Positions 31,901-40,691 of a DNA stretch of 43,588 nucleotides are shown here, one piece after another (within the stretch, counting starts at the first letter, position 1; every line of letters begins with the position of its first letter). Position numbers and translations under genes: made by a program. The DNA is from a virus. The notes beneath the pieces are model-generated. The model searched no databases. It worked only from the letters and a program-made list of their open reading frames with translations, and was not told the DNA's origin. Location: IMG/VR virus record IMGVR_UViG_3300042893_000573, positions 1-43,588 of that record. One strand, written 5' to 3'.

Positions 31901-34900
31901 AAACCTGCGCTACCGCTACTACCGCTACTACCGCTACTACCGCTACTACCAGAAGAACCACCACTTCCAGAAGTTCCACTACTTCCGCTACTACCAGAAG
32001 AACCACTACTTCCTCCACTTCCCGAAGAACCAGATGAGCCAGAAGAGCCACTACTTCCAGATGTACCATGAGAACCCGTAGTTCCCGAAGACCCAGAAGA
32101 ACCACTACTTCCCCCACTACCACTACTTCCCGATGAACCACTACTACCACTACTTCCTGATGAACCATTCGAACCAGTTGTACCAGAAGTTCCTGATGAA
32201 CCACTACTACCGCTACTACCAGAAGAACCATTTGAACCAGATGTTCCACTTGAACCGCTTGAACCGCTACTACCAGAAGAACCGCTAGTGCCGGATGTAC
32301 CCGCAGTTCCAGAACTTCCTGATGAACCTGCTGTACCAGAAGTTCCCGAAGAACCAGACGAACCTCCACTTCCAGAAGTACCACTACTACCACTACTACC
32401 ACTTGAACCAGTTGTTCCTGATGTACCAGAAGTTCCCGATGAACCAGAAGTTCCCGATGAACCATCTACTCCTGATGTTCCCGATGTACCTGCCGTACCA
32501 GAAGTTCCTGTTGTACCACTCGTACCGTTACTACCAGTTGTTCCCGATGTGCCACCTGTGCCGGCTGTTCCAGCTGTACCAGAAGTTCCCGATGTGCCCA
32601 TAGTACCATCAACACCAGAAGTACCAGCTGCTTGTTGAACGTTTCTAGTTTCTAATTTTTTTGTTGTTGAGTTCCACACTACCACCAATTCCGATAAAGA
32701 ACTTGTATATGGATTACCCAAATATAAACTACCACTAACACCCAAGCTACCACTAATTGTAAGTGATGCGTTTATTGTTTGGTCTTTATTAATTTGTAAG
32801 AACGATGCCGTATCAACGCTTGATGCATTTAGTGCAAATAAAGCAACGCTAGCTGTATATGCATTTAGTGCTAATGAAGCCGTACCAACTAACATTGATG
32901 CTGTTTGAGAATTTTGTACAAAATTTGATGTATCTACATTTGCTGCGTTTGCTGCGTATAATGCGTAAGAAGAACTTATCGCAAATGATGCAGTACCAAC
33001 GGTCATAGATGCCGTTTGAGAATTTTGTATAAATAAAGATGTATCTACATTTGCTGCGTTTGCTGCGTATAATGCGTAAGAAGAAGATAATGCGTAAGAA
33101 GAACTAACTGCACCAAACACATACATTGATGATGTTTGATTATTTTTAACATATTGAGTTGTATCTAAATTTGCAGTAAGTGCTGCTAATGATGCCGAAT
33201 CAAATCCAGCTACATTATCTGCCGATGATGCATGTATTGCGTAAGATGCTGATAACACCAATCCAAATACTCTATCACCAGGTATTGTACCACTAATTAA
33301 CGAACCACCACTACCAATTACAACATGTCCAGATGTTAATCCAGCAAATATAAGTTGAATAGTATCTTCATCAATTGATTTAATTGTACCAGCCATTATT
33401 TGGTCTTCAGAACCAGTAGCGTATACTTGAACTATTGGATATCTAATTCCTAAATTGTGTACTACAGTTAAATTACTTACATTATTAAATGCTACAGTTT
33501 CAGTTAATGAAGTTTCAGGTTGAGGAATATAATAACCTCTATTCTCATCCCATCTTAAAATATCATATTCAGCAGATGCGGTTGGTCCTACTCCTTGGAA
33601 ATTATAAGTACCCAATAGTGAACCAGTAAATATAGGAGCTGCTATTCTATGAGATGATGTGATATCATATGCTGTAATATTATTTCCAACATAAAGATTA
33701 CCCCAAATTGATGCAGATGTATTAGTTACAAATCCTTTGTCAGGAGAAATTGATGCCGTAAATGAACCACTCTTTAATATGAATGTTTCAAATGCTAAAT
33801 TAGCTATATTGATATTTGTCAATCCACTACCATCACCAATAAATGATGAACCAGATGTTAATGTAACATTACCACCAGTTATAAATAAACCACCACTTAC
33901 AGATAACGATTGGGAAATACTTACGCTTGTATTTACAACCAATCCTTTGTTCGGAGAAATTACCGCTTCAACAGAACCAGATCTAATTCTATCCAATTGT
34001 AAATCTTCCAATGCATTTGCAGGGATATTAAATAATCCACTACCATCACCATCATAACGAGCTGCGGTAATTGGCGTATTTACATCTAATTTAGTTGGGT
34101 CTTGTATTGCTCTACCAGAACCAGATTGAATTCTATCTAATTGTAAATCTTCAAGTGCCGATGCTGGAATATTAAATAGGTTTGCACCACTACCAGAAAA
34201 AGACCCACTTACTAATTTTACATCACCATAAAAGAATGAACCAGAGTCATACGATGTTACAACAAACCCAGTATCAGGTGCCACAGAAGCGGTTACACTA
34301 CCACTTTTAATTAATGGAGATGCTGCTGCCTGTACATTTGTGATTTGAGAACCATCTCCAACAAATGCATTTGCAGTTACAGTTTCATTTACATTTAAAG
34401 AACCAGAAATATTCACCGAACCAGTAAATTGAGAACCATACTGAGAACCAGTTGCTGTTGTTTCTACTCTAAATCCAAAATTAGGGGATACTGATGCAGT
34501 TACACTACCACTAGAAATCTTTGGTGAAGCTTGTGCAGTTACATTTGTAATAAATGTACCATCTCCAAAAATAAATTTAGATACAATTAAATTATCAGTT
34601 ATATTTAAAGAACCAGAAATATCTACTGAACCAGTAAATTGAGAACCAATTTGAGAACCAGTTCTATTAGTTTCTACTCTAAATCCATAATCAGGAGATA
34701 CCGATGCTGTGATACTACCACTAGCAATCTTTGGAGATGCTGCTGCTACTACATTTGTAATATATGTACCATCTCCAAAAATAAATTTAGATACAGTCAA
34801 TGAACCACTAATATCAACAGATCCTGTGAATTGAGAACCACTATCCAATGATTCAACTCTAAATCCATAATCAGGCGTTGTTGATGCAGTTACACTACCA

Positions 34901-37900
34901 CTAGCTATTCTGAATGCATCTCCACTAAATGCCGTTCTAGGAATATTAAATAATCCCTCACCAGAACCGGAGAAGAAAGAGCCGGATGCTAAAAATACAC
35001 TTCCACTAATATTAATACTTCCAGTAAATTGAGAACCACTATCTATTGATTCAACTCTAAATCCAAAATCAGGAGATGTTGATGCCGTAACAGATCCAGA
35101 TGCTATTAATGATGCATCTTCTGATAAAGCAGATTGTGGTATATCAAACAATCCTCTACCAGAACCAGAGAAGAAAGAACCACTCTCCAATTGTACAACA
35201 CCACCCATGCCACCACTTATAAATAAGCTACCACTAATTTCTTGTCTATCGGTTTGATTGCTACCAAATATATTAGAACCAGATGAATAAATTATTGATG
35301 ATGAGATAAATGTTGTAATTAATTCAGTTGTAACTATTTTACCAGCTACAAATAAATCATTTGTAATATTAAGAGAACCACTAATATCAACACTACCAGT
35401 AAATTCAGAACCACTATCAATTGATTCAACTCTAAATCCATAAACAGGACTTACTGATGCAGTTATACTACCACTAGTTATAAATGTTGATAATAATGCA
35501 TCAGGCGTTAATGCTGAACGAGGTATTTCTCTAAGATACTTACCTTCACCATAATAAACTGATGATGATTCTAATATAAATGAGCCTGATGTTGCTTCCA
35601 CTCTCAAACTACCAGTAATAGAAACACTACCAGTAAACTGAGAACCACTTTGTGTAGATAACACTATAAATCCAGAATCAGGACTTACAGAGGCAGTTAC
35701 ACTACCACTAGCAATTCTATAAACTTCTTGAGATAGAGATGAAATAGGAATATCAAATAATCCTCTACCAGAACCAGAATACATTGAAGCGGTAACAGTC
35801 GTATTAACTACTAATCCAAAGTTTGGAGAAATAGATGCTGTTGCTGAACCACTTGCTATTCTAAATACTTCAGATGATAAAGCAGATTGTGGAATATCAA
35901 ATAATCCTCTACCGCTACCACTAAACATCGATGCAGTTACATTCCCAATTACTTTTGTTTCACCAATTAATTTTATTTCAGCTGGAACATATAATGCATC
36001 TACTACATTAATAGTACCTGCCATAACTCCGTGAAACTGACAATTATAATATAATGTATTTGGTGCGTTAGTTGGTACAGTAAATGTTATTACGCCACTA
36101 TCATCACCATTATTAACCACACCATCATTATATGCATTTCCAGTTCCAGTTGAATTTACTGTCTTAATATAAAATGGATGCCCAGATGCATTAAGGTTAA
36201 ATGTATATGCAATTCCCCTTACTAAAGTTATTGTTGGATTATCACCAATAGCCGCACCCATAAATTGGTATGCACTACTACCGTTATTTGATACATTAAA
36301 TATTCTATTTAACTCATAATTTGGAATTTCTCTAGCCGATGATGATACAATAAAACTTCCACTAATTGTAGAAAATGTATTTACTCTAAATCCATAATCA
36401 GGTGAAATTGATGCAGTTGCTGAACCAGAGAATATTTTTGATAAATCCAAATTAGATAATGCTGATAGTGGAATATTAAATAATTTTTCACCACTACCAC
36501 TAAAGAATGAACCAGAATTAACTGATATACTTCCACTTGCTCTAATACTTCCACTAAATTCAGAACCACTAGCTATTGATTCAACTCTAAATCCATATTG
36601 AGGATTTACAGAAGCAGTTACACTACCACTAGCAATTCTACTAGCATCTCCAGTAAATGCAGATAAAGGAATATTGAATAATCCCTCACCACTACCACTA
36701 AATGCAGATGCAGATACGTTATTGTAAAATCTTGCAGAGCCTGTTACTATTAAAAAATCCTTTACAGTTATTCCTGTATTGATTAACAATCCTTTATTTG
36801 GAGATATTGATGCAGTTGCAGAACCAGAAAAGATTAATGATAAATCTAAATCAGAAATTGCTGATTTTGGAATATCAAATAATCTAGCTCCACTACCACT
36901 AAAAGAAGAACCAGAAGTTAATTCAATACCTCTACTTCCACTTACAAAAAGAGAACCAGTAAATTGAGAACCACTTTCAAATGATTCTACCTTAAATCCA
37001 AAATCAGGAGATACGGATGCAGTTACACTACCACTAGCTATTCTATTTACATCTCCAGAAAAAGCTGAGAATGGTATATTAAATAAACCCTCACCATTAC
37101 CATCATAACGAGATGCGGTAATAGGTACGTTTACTCTCATACCAAAATCAGGAACCATTTGAGCTACGGCTGCTCCACTTACAATTCTACTACTATCTAT
37201 TGATAAATTTGCAATAGTAATATTTGATAATTTAGAACCGTCTCCAATAAAATAAGAACCAGATTCTACTGTTAAATCATTAACTACATCAAGACTACCA
37301 CTTATATTAACACTACCAGTAAAATAAGAACCACTATCCGTTGATATTACTACAAATCCAAAATCAGGAGATACCGATGCAGTTACACTACCACTTGCTA
37401 TTCTACTAGCATCTCCAGTAAATGCGGAAAATGGAATATCAAATAAATTTGCACCACTACCACTAAATGAACCACTAAAGTTTTTAGCTACTACTCTTTC
37501 AGATACAAATAAACTTCCAGTTATTTGGGTATCTCCAATAAATTTAATTTCTGCAGGTCTTGTTACTACATCAACTATATTAAATATACCACCCATACCA
37601 ACATTTGCCTGAGATTGGTAATATAAAGTATTCGGTGCGTCATTTGGTACAATAAATGTAACCGTACCACTACTAGCTCCATTATTAGTTACACCACTAG
37701 AATATGCATCTCCAGTTCCTGTTGTTTGTGCTGTTTTAATCCAAAATGGATGAGTAGCTATATTAGCGGTTAAAACAAATGTATATGTTAAACCTCTTAC
37801 TAAATCCAAAGGAGGATTTGCAGAACTATTTATTTGATAATAAGAATTATCATTATAATTATCAACATAATAAACAGTTTGTAATGATTGACTTGGAAAA

Positions 37901-39681
37901 TAATAAACTGATGATGATACTACAAAACTACCACTAATTGTTGAAAATGTATTTACTATAAATCCTTTATTTGGAGATATTGATGCCGTAGCACTACCAC
38001 TAGCTATTAAATTAGAAAGTAATGCATCCGGTGTTAATGCAGAACGAGGGATATCAAATAATCTAGCACCGCTACCGGAGTAGGATGAACCTGATTTAAT
38101 TTCAATTCCACCACTTACAAATAATGAACCAGTAAATTTAGAACCAGTTGCCGGTGATATTACAACAAAACCAAAATTTGGTGAGATAGATGCCGTAGTA
38201 CTACCACTAGCAATTCTAAATGCTTCTTGTGTTAAAGCATTTAATGGAATATCAAATAATCCCCTACCACTACCAGAGAAAAATCCATTAGGACTACCTA
38301 AAGTTAAACTACCACTAATTTCAACACTACCAGTAAATTCAGAACCGCTTAATTGAGATTCTACTTTAAAACCATATTGTGGGTCTACCGATGCAGTTAC
38401 ACTACCACTAGCCAATCTAAATATTTCTTGCGAAAATGCTGATAATGGAATATTAAACAATCCGTCACCACTACCACTAAACGCGGATGCCGATACAGTT
38501 GTATTTACAAGCAATCCGAAATTTGGTGAGATAGATGCCGTAGCACTACCACTAGCTATTCTAGGTGAATCTCCAGATAACGCAGATATAGGAATATCAA
38601 ATAAACCTTTACCAGACCCCGAATACATTGATGCGGTAATAGTAGAAAAGAATTTAGCAGAACCTGTTACAAATAAATACTCTCTTACAGTTACTCCGGT
38701 ATTAATTAAAAGTCCTCTATTTGGAGATATTGATGCCGTTGCACTACCACTTGCTATTTGAGGAGATACTACCGATGGTACATTTGTTAATCTACTACCA
38801 TCTCCTTGAAATGAACCAGAAAATGAACCACTAAATTGTGGAGCAATTACACTACCACTAATTCTTAAACTTCCTGTAAATTGAGAACCACTTGCTAAAG
38901 ATTCAACTTTAAATCCAAAATTAGGACTAACAGATGCCGTTACACTACCACTTGATAATCTAGTAGCTTGTGGTAAATTAAATAAATTTGATGCATCTCC
39001 AAAGAAAGAACCAGTAAATGAAGATGTTATAGATGATGCCGTTATATCATTTTGTACATCAACAGAACCAGTAAATACGTGCAAATCCGTTGCCTGGTCA
39101 CCAAATGTTGAAGAACCCGTAACTCTTAGTTCAAATATTAAAGCATGGGATGCGGTAAAATCGTGTGTTGATAATCTATCTCTAACTTCAACCGAACCAG
39201 TAAATTGTTGTATATCTGAATAATTATCCCCAAATGTGTTCGAACCAGAAGAATAAATTATTGAAGATGATATGTAATTTACAATTATAGTTTCAGCATA
39301 TATTGAATCATCTACATATAAATTTCCCTGAATTCTTGTATTTGTATTTACATTTAGATTTCCTTCAATAAAAGATGCAGTTGCTGAACCACTAGCTATA
39401 AAATTAGCTCCCGGTAAATTTGTTAATTTAGAACCATCTCCTTGAAATGAACCAGAAAAAGAACCTGAAATTTGGTCTAAACTAATTGTCCTAGCAAATC
39501 CTCTATTACCTTGGTCATCGGAAACTACTATCGCCGGATTTGTCAATAAAGAGGCTGAGAAATTGGGAACACCTAAGTTCGGCTCCGCTTGAGATAAATC
39601 CAAGAATTGATACCTGTCAGATGTTACATTTTTCGGGCTTACAACCCTTACCCTTCCTGTTAATAGATTACTAATTGCCAT
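28987..39681 (-). CDS. Giant 3564-residue collagen-like fibre with cupredoxin-like inserts
   Basis: Residues ~1-60 form a conserved head (NLLTGRVRVVSPKNVTSDRY). Residues ~60-2030 hold about 24 copies of a 50-95 residue beta module: an IASGSxTASxSPxFGFxV strand, GSxFTGSxxISGSL, then FSGSGxGLFDIPxSAL. Two cupredoxin-like domains are inserted near 595-700 and 1120-1230. The second has His1168, Cys1214, His1217 and Met1220 in the order expected for type 1 copper; the first keeps His644 but has lost Cys and the second His. Residues ~2030-2350 are Ala-rich with three YALYAANAANVDTS-type repeats. Residues ~2352-3417 are collagen-like Gly-Ser/Thr-Ser triplets. The end is a cap (LSLTGTTDNGILTYINSSA) and a beta tip. 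No S74 domain is seen. It is probably a long virion fibre; the copper role is inferred. Confidence 0.9.
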   Translation of the reverse strand: MAISNLLTGRVRVVSPKNVTSDRYQFLDLSQAEPNLGVPNFSASLLTNPAIVVSDDQGNRGFARTISLDQISGSFSGSFQGDGSKLTNLPGANFIASGSATASFIEGNLNVNTNTRIQGNLYVDDSIYAETIIVNYISSSIIYSSGSNTFGDNYSDIQQFTGSVEVRDRLSTHDFTASHALIFELRVTGSSTFGDQATDLHVFTGSVDVQNDITASSITSSFTGSFFGDASNLFNLPQATRLSSGSVTASVSPNFGFKVESLASGSQFTGSLRISGSVIAPQFSGSFSGSFQGDGSRLTNVPSVVSPQIASGSATASISPNRGLLINTGVTVREYLFVTGSAKFFSTITASMYSGSGKGLFDIPISALSGDSPRIASGSATASISPNFGLLVNTTVSASAFSGSGDGLFNIPLSAFSQEIFRLASGSVTASVDPQYGFKVESQLSGSEFTGSVEISGSLTLGSPNGFFSGSGRGLFDIPLNALTQEAFRIASGSTTASISPNFGFVVISPATGSKFTGSLFVSGGIEIKSGSSYSGSGARLFDIPRSALTPDALLSNLIASGSATASISPNKGFIVNTFSTISGSFVVSSSVYYFPSQSLQTVYYVDNYNDNSYYQINSSANPPLDLVRGLTYTFVLTANIATHPFWIKTAQTTGTGDAYSSGVTNNGASSGTVTFIVPNDAPNTLYYQSQANVGMGGIFNIVDVVTRPAEIKFIGDTQITGSLFVSERVVAKNFSGSFSGSGANLFDIPFSAFTGDASRIASGSVTASVSPDFGFVVISTDSGSYFTGSVNISGSLDVVNDLTVESGSYFIGDGSKLSNITIANLSIDSSRIVSGAAVAQMVPDFGMRVNVPITASRYDGNGEGLFNIPFSAFSGDVNRIASGSVTASVSPDFGFKVESFESGSQFTGSLFVSGSRGIELTSGSSFSGSGARLFDIPKSAISDLDLSLIFSGSATASISPNKGLLINTGITVKDFLIVTGSARFYNNVSASAFSGSGEGLFNIPLSAFTGDASRIASGSVTASVNPQYGFRVESIASGSEFSGSIRASGSISVNSGSFFSGSGEKLFNIPLSALSNLDLSKIFSGSATASISPDYGFRVNTFSTISGSFIVSSSAREIPNYELNRIFNVSNNGSSAYQFMGAAIGDNPTITLVRGIAYTFNLNASGHPFYIKTVNSTGTGNAYNDGVVNNGDDSGVITFTVPTNAPNTLYYNCQFHGVMAGTINVVDALYVPAEIKLIGETKVIGNVTASMFSGSGRGLFDIPQSALSSEVFRIASGSATASISPNFGLVVNTTVTASMYSGSGRGLFDIPISSLSQEVYRIASGSVTASVSPDSGFIVLSTQSGSQFTGSVSITGSLRVEATSGSFILESSSVYYGEGKYLREIPRSALTPDALLSTFITSGSITASVSPVYGFRVESIDSGSEFTGSVDISGSLNITNDLFVAGKIVTTELITTFISSSIIYSSGSNIFGSNQTDRQEISGSLFISGGMGGVVQLESGSFFSGSGRGLFDIPQSALSEDASLIASGSVTASTSPDFGFRVESIDSGSQFTGSINISGSVFLASGSFFSGSGEGLFNIPRTAFSGDAFRIASGSVTASTTPDYGFRVESLDSGSQFTGSVDISGSLTVSKFIFGDGTYITNVVAAASPKIASGSITASVSPDYGFRVETNRTGSQIGSQFTGSVDISGSLNITDNLIVSKFIFGDGTFITNVTAQASPKISSGSVTASVSPNFGFRVETTATGSQYGSQFTGSVNISGSLNVNETVTANAFVGDGSQITNVQAAASPLIKSGSVTASVAPDTGFVVTSYDSGSFFYGDVKLVSGSFSGSGANLFNIPASALEDLQLDRIQSGSGRAIQDPTKLDVNTPITAARYDGDGSGLFNIPANALEDLQLDRIRSGSVEAVISPNKGLVVNTSVSISQSLSVSGGLFITGGNVTLTSGSSFIGDGSGLTNINIANLAFETFILKSGSFTASISPDKGFVTNTSASIWGNLYVGNNITAYDITSSHRIAAPIFTGSLLGTYNFQGVGPTASAEYDILRWDENRGYYIPQPETSLTETVAFNNVSNLTVVHNLGIRYPIVQVYATGSEDQIMAGTIKSIDEDTIQLIFAGLTSGHVVIGSGGSLISGTIPGDRVFGLVLSASYAIHASSADNVAGFDSASLAALTANLDTTQYVKNNQTSSMYVFGAVSSSYALSSSYALYAANAANVDTSLFIQNSQTASMTVGTASFAISSSYALYAANAANVDTSNFVQNSQTASMLVGTASLALNAYTASVALFALNASSVDTASFLQINKDQTINASLTISGSLGVSGSLYLGNPYTSSLSELVVVWNSTTKKLETRNVQQAAGTSGVDGTMGTSGTSGTAGTAGTGGTSGTTGSNGTSGTTGTSGTAGTSGTSGVDGSSGTSGSSGTSGTSGTTGSSGSSGSSGTSGSGGSSGSSGTSGTAGSSGSSGTAGTSGTSGSSGSSGSSGSSGTSGSNGSSGSSGSSGSSGTSGTTGSNGSSGSSGSSGSSGSSGSGGSSGSSGSSGTTGSHGTSGSSGSSGSSGSSGSGGSSGSSGSSGSSGTSGSGGSSGSSGSSGSSGSSGSAGLPGSSGSSGSSGSSGSSGTVGTSGSSGSSGTAGTSGTSGSGGSSGSSGTSGTTGSSGTTGTAGTTGSGGSSGSSGSSGSSGSSGSSGSTGSSGSSGSSGSSGSSGTSGSDGTSGTSGSSGTAGTSGTSGTTGSSGSSGTSGSSGTSGSSGTSGTTGSSGTTGSAGTSGSSGSSGTSGSGGTSGSSGSSGSSGSSGSSGTAGTSGTSGSGGTSGSGGTSGTSGTTGTAGTTGSAGTTGSAGSSGTSGTSGSGGTSGIDGTSGTNGSSGSSGTSGSSGTSGSGGTSATSGSSGTTGSNGTSGIDGSSGSSGSSGSSGTTGSNGSSGSSGSSGQNGTSGTSGSDGTSGSDGTSGSSGTTGSSGTTGSHGTTGSSGSSGTSGINGTSGSSGSSGSSGSTGTDGTSGTTGSYGTSGTTGSAGIDGTSGTSGSDGTSGTSGMNGSSGSSGTTGTSGSGGSSGTSGLDGTFFGSSGTSGVNGSSGSSGSSGISGSSGISGTSGSSGLNGTFFGSSGTSGQNGTSGSSGISGSSGSSGSSGTTGSSGTSGQDGTMFGSSGTSGTSGQDGSSGSSGIGGSSGSSGSSGSSGFDGTFFGSSGSSGTSGQDGSSGSSGLTSTSGSSGSSGTSGLDGTFFGSSGTSGTSGSNGSSGSSGLTSSSGSSGTTGSSGTSGLDGTMFGSSGTSGQDGTSGSSGSSGASGSSGSSGSSGTSGFDGTFFGSSGSSGTSGSSGSSGTSGSSGSSGISGSSGSSGFDGTFFGSSGTSGISGSSGSSGLSSTSGTSGTSGFDGTFFGSSGTSGTSINGTSGTSGISSSSGTSGISGTSGTSGYLSLTGTTDNGILTYINSSASGQVESNLTFDGSILGVTGHIAPTTFRETYSSLGSGSGATAISLITANNFTRTVTGNSTISFTDAPASNAFGFTLALTNGGAYTIAWPGIVRWTSGAQPTLTVSGTDILVFYTYNGGSTYYGFLVGRNMA
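29430..32630 (-). repeat. Long collagen-like triplet repeat region of the 3564-residue fibre
   Basis: About 355 Gly-Ser/Thr-Ser triplets. Toward its C-terminal end (about 29550-30530) nine copies of a [LFQ]-[DN]-Gly-Thr-[FM]-Phe-Gly element break the three-residue register every ~34-43 residues. Confidence 0.92.
33700..39480 (-). repeat. Tandem protein modules (about 24 copies) in the 3564-residue fibre
   Basis: Each module encodes an ASGSxTASxSPxFGF strand and usually ends LFDIP or LFNIP (15 exact-type ends counted, others as LTNV or ITNV). Module lengths vary from about 50 to 95 residues. Confidence 0.85.
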
Positions 39682-39701
39682 GCGTTACTTTCCAGCTTTG
39701 T

Positions 39702-39730
39702 TATAAATATAGAGAATCCCTTATAAATAT
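39702..39730 (-). promoter_or_regulatory. Doubled ATATTTATA motif upstream of the giant fibre
   Basis: Two exact copies on the coding strand (39730-39722 and 39710-39702) lie 20 bases apart. The nearer one is 21 bases from the ATG and is followed by ACAAA. This is the only doubled copy in the window. Confidence 0.5.
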
Positions 39731-39748
39731 CAATCAATGATATTATTG

Positions 39749-40666
39749 TTATTCATTCGCACTTTCTAACAAAGAAAGAACCACAGTTAATTCACTTGAA
39801 CCAGAAACAATAAATCCATAGGTTTCTTCTAATACTAATTTACCAGAAACTACCGGTGAAAGTGAATCTGCCGATGGAATTGTTGCGTTAGTCACCAATC
39901 TAACAGCTTCTTGCTCAATAAATACAGGAGATTCAATAGTTTTTTTGATAACATCTACCAAACTATTAACTACATATATAGATTGTGATATTTCCGCATT
40001 TGTTCCATTGTTAAATCCTGTCAATACAGACTGAGTAACTCCACTTTGAAATAATAATGGAGATTGTGCCGAACCTGTTACCGATTCATTTTTTATAATT
40101 TGATTTGATAATATTTTTAGATAATCTAAAGCAAATATAGATGCAGAATATTCAGTTGAATCAATTGCAGATACACCATTCTTATCAAAATAAGCTTTTG
40201 CTGCTTTATTTGTTCTAATAGTTGTATTATTAGCTATATCATATTTTATTGCATCAACATCATCTAAAGTGTTTTGTTCAAAGTAAGATGATATAAAAGT
40301 AAATGGAGTTTCCGATAAATTATTTTGATTAGATGTATATGCTGCTATCTCTTTTCTCAAAAATTGTCTATTTGCATTTAATAATAAAGATGCGCTAGAA
40401 AAACTTCCACTAAAATTTAATAAAGATACAGAAGAACTAACAAAAGCACTACCACTATATATATCCGTAAATTGAGGTACAGGTATTTCTTTGTTTGATG
40501 TTACAAATATTGTCACAGGTTGAGTTACCAAACTATTATTTGTAATTTGACATGATAACACAATTGATGATACACCTAATGGTGTTGTATATATTTCATC
40601 TGGTTCACCAGTTAATCCAGTTACTACTGACTGAAACCGATTTAAGGGTACAAAAACTTCTGCCAT
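39749..40666 (-). CDS. Beta-rich virion protein of unknown role
   Basis: A 305-residue protein. Its first ~115 residues are an all-beta domain (AEVFVPLNRFQSVVTGLTG, then DEIYTTPLGVSSIVLSCQIT and QPVTIFVTSNKEIPVPQF), like the small beta-sandwich virion proteins of aquatic phages and like the 110-residue protein at 26905-27237. The remainder is more helical (NQNNLSETPFTFISSYFEQ, DVDAIKYDIANNTTIRTNK, YFDKNGVSAIDSTEYSASI), ending SGKLVLEETYGFIVSGSSE. It lies 25 bases after the eight-repeat gene and before the giant fibre, so it probably forms part of a fibre or whisker attachment complex. Function not recognised. Confidence 0.75.
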   Translation of the reverse strand: MAEVFVPLNRFQSVVTGLTGEPDEIYTTPLGVSSIVLSCQITNNSLVTQPVTIFVTSNKEIPVPQFTDIYSGSAFVSSSVSLLNFSGSFSSASLLLNANRQFLRKEIAAYTSNQNNLSETPFTFISSYFEQNTLDDVDAIKYDIANNTTIRTNKAAKAYFDKNGVSAIDSTEYSASIFALDYLKILSNQIIKNESVTGSAQSPLLFQSGVTQSVLTGFNNGTNAEISQSIYVVNSLVDVIKKTIESPVFIEQEAVRLVTNATIPSADSLSPVVSGKLVLEETYGFIVSGSSELTVVLSLLESANE

Positions 40667-40691
40667 TTTTTTATTTTTTTATTTTTCTTTT

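Noticed and set aside
29430-32630. CRISPR array suggested by short regular repeats
   Set aside because: The repeats are 9-base codon triplets without unique spacers and lie wholly inside an open gene.
30302-32638. Plus-strand 589-codon and 116-codon Pro-rich frames
   Set aside because: Same antisense shadow effect over the collagen region of the 3564-residue fibre.
39702-39730. T4-type late promoter TATAAATA on the plus strand
   Set aside because: The sequence exists but points away from all genes; the copies are better read as ATATTTATA on the coding strand.
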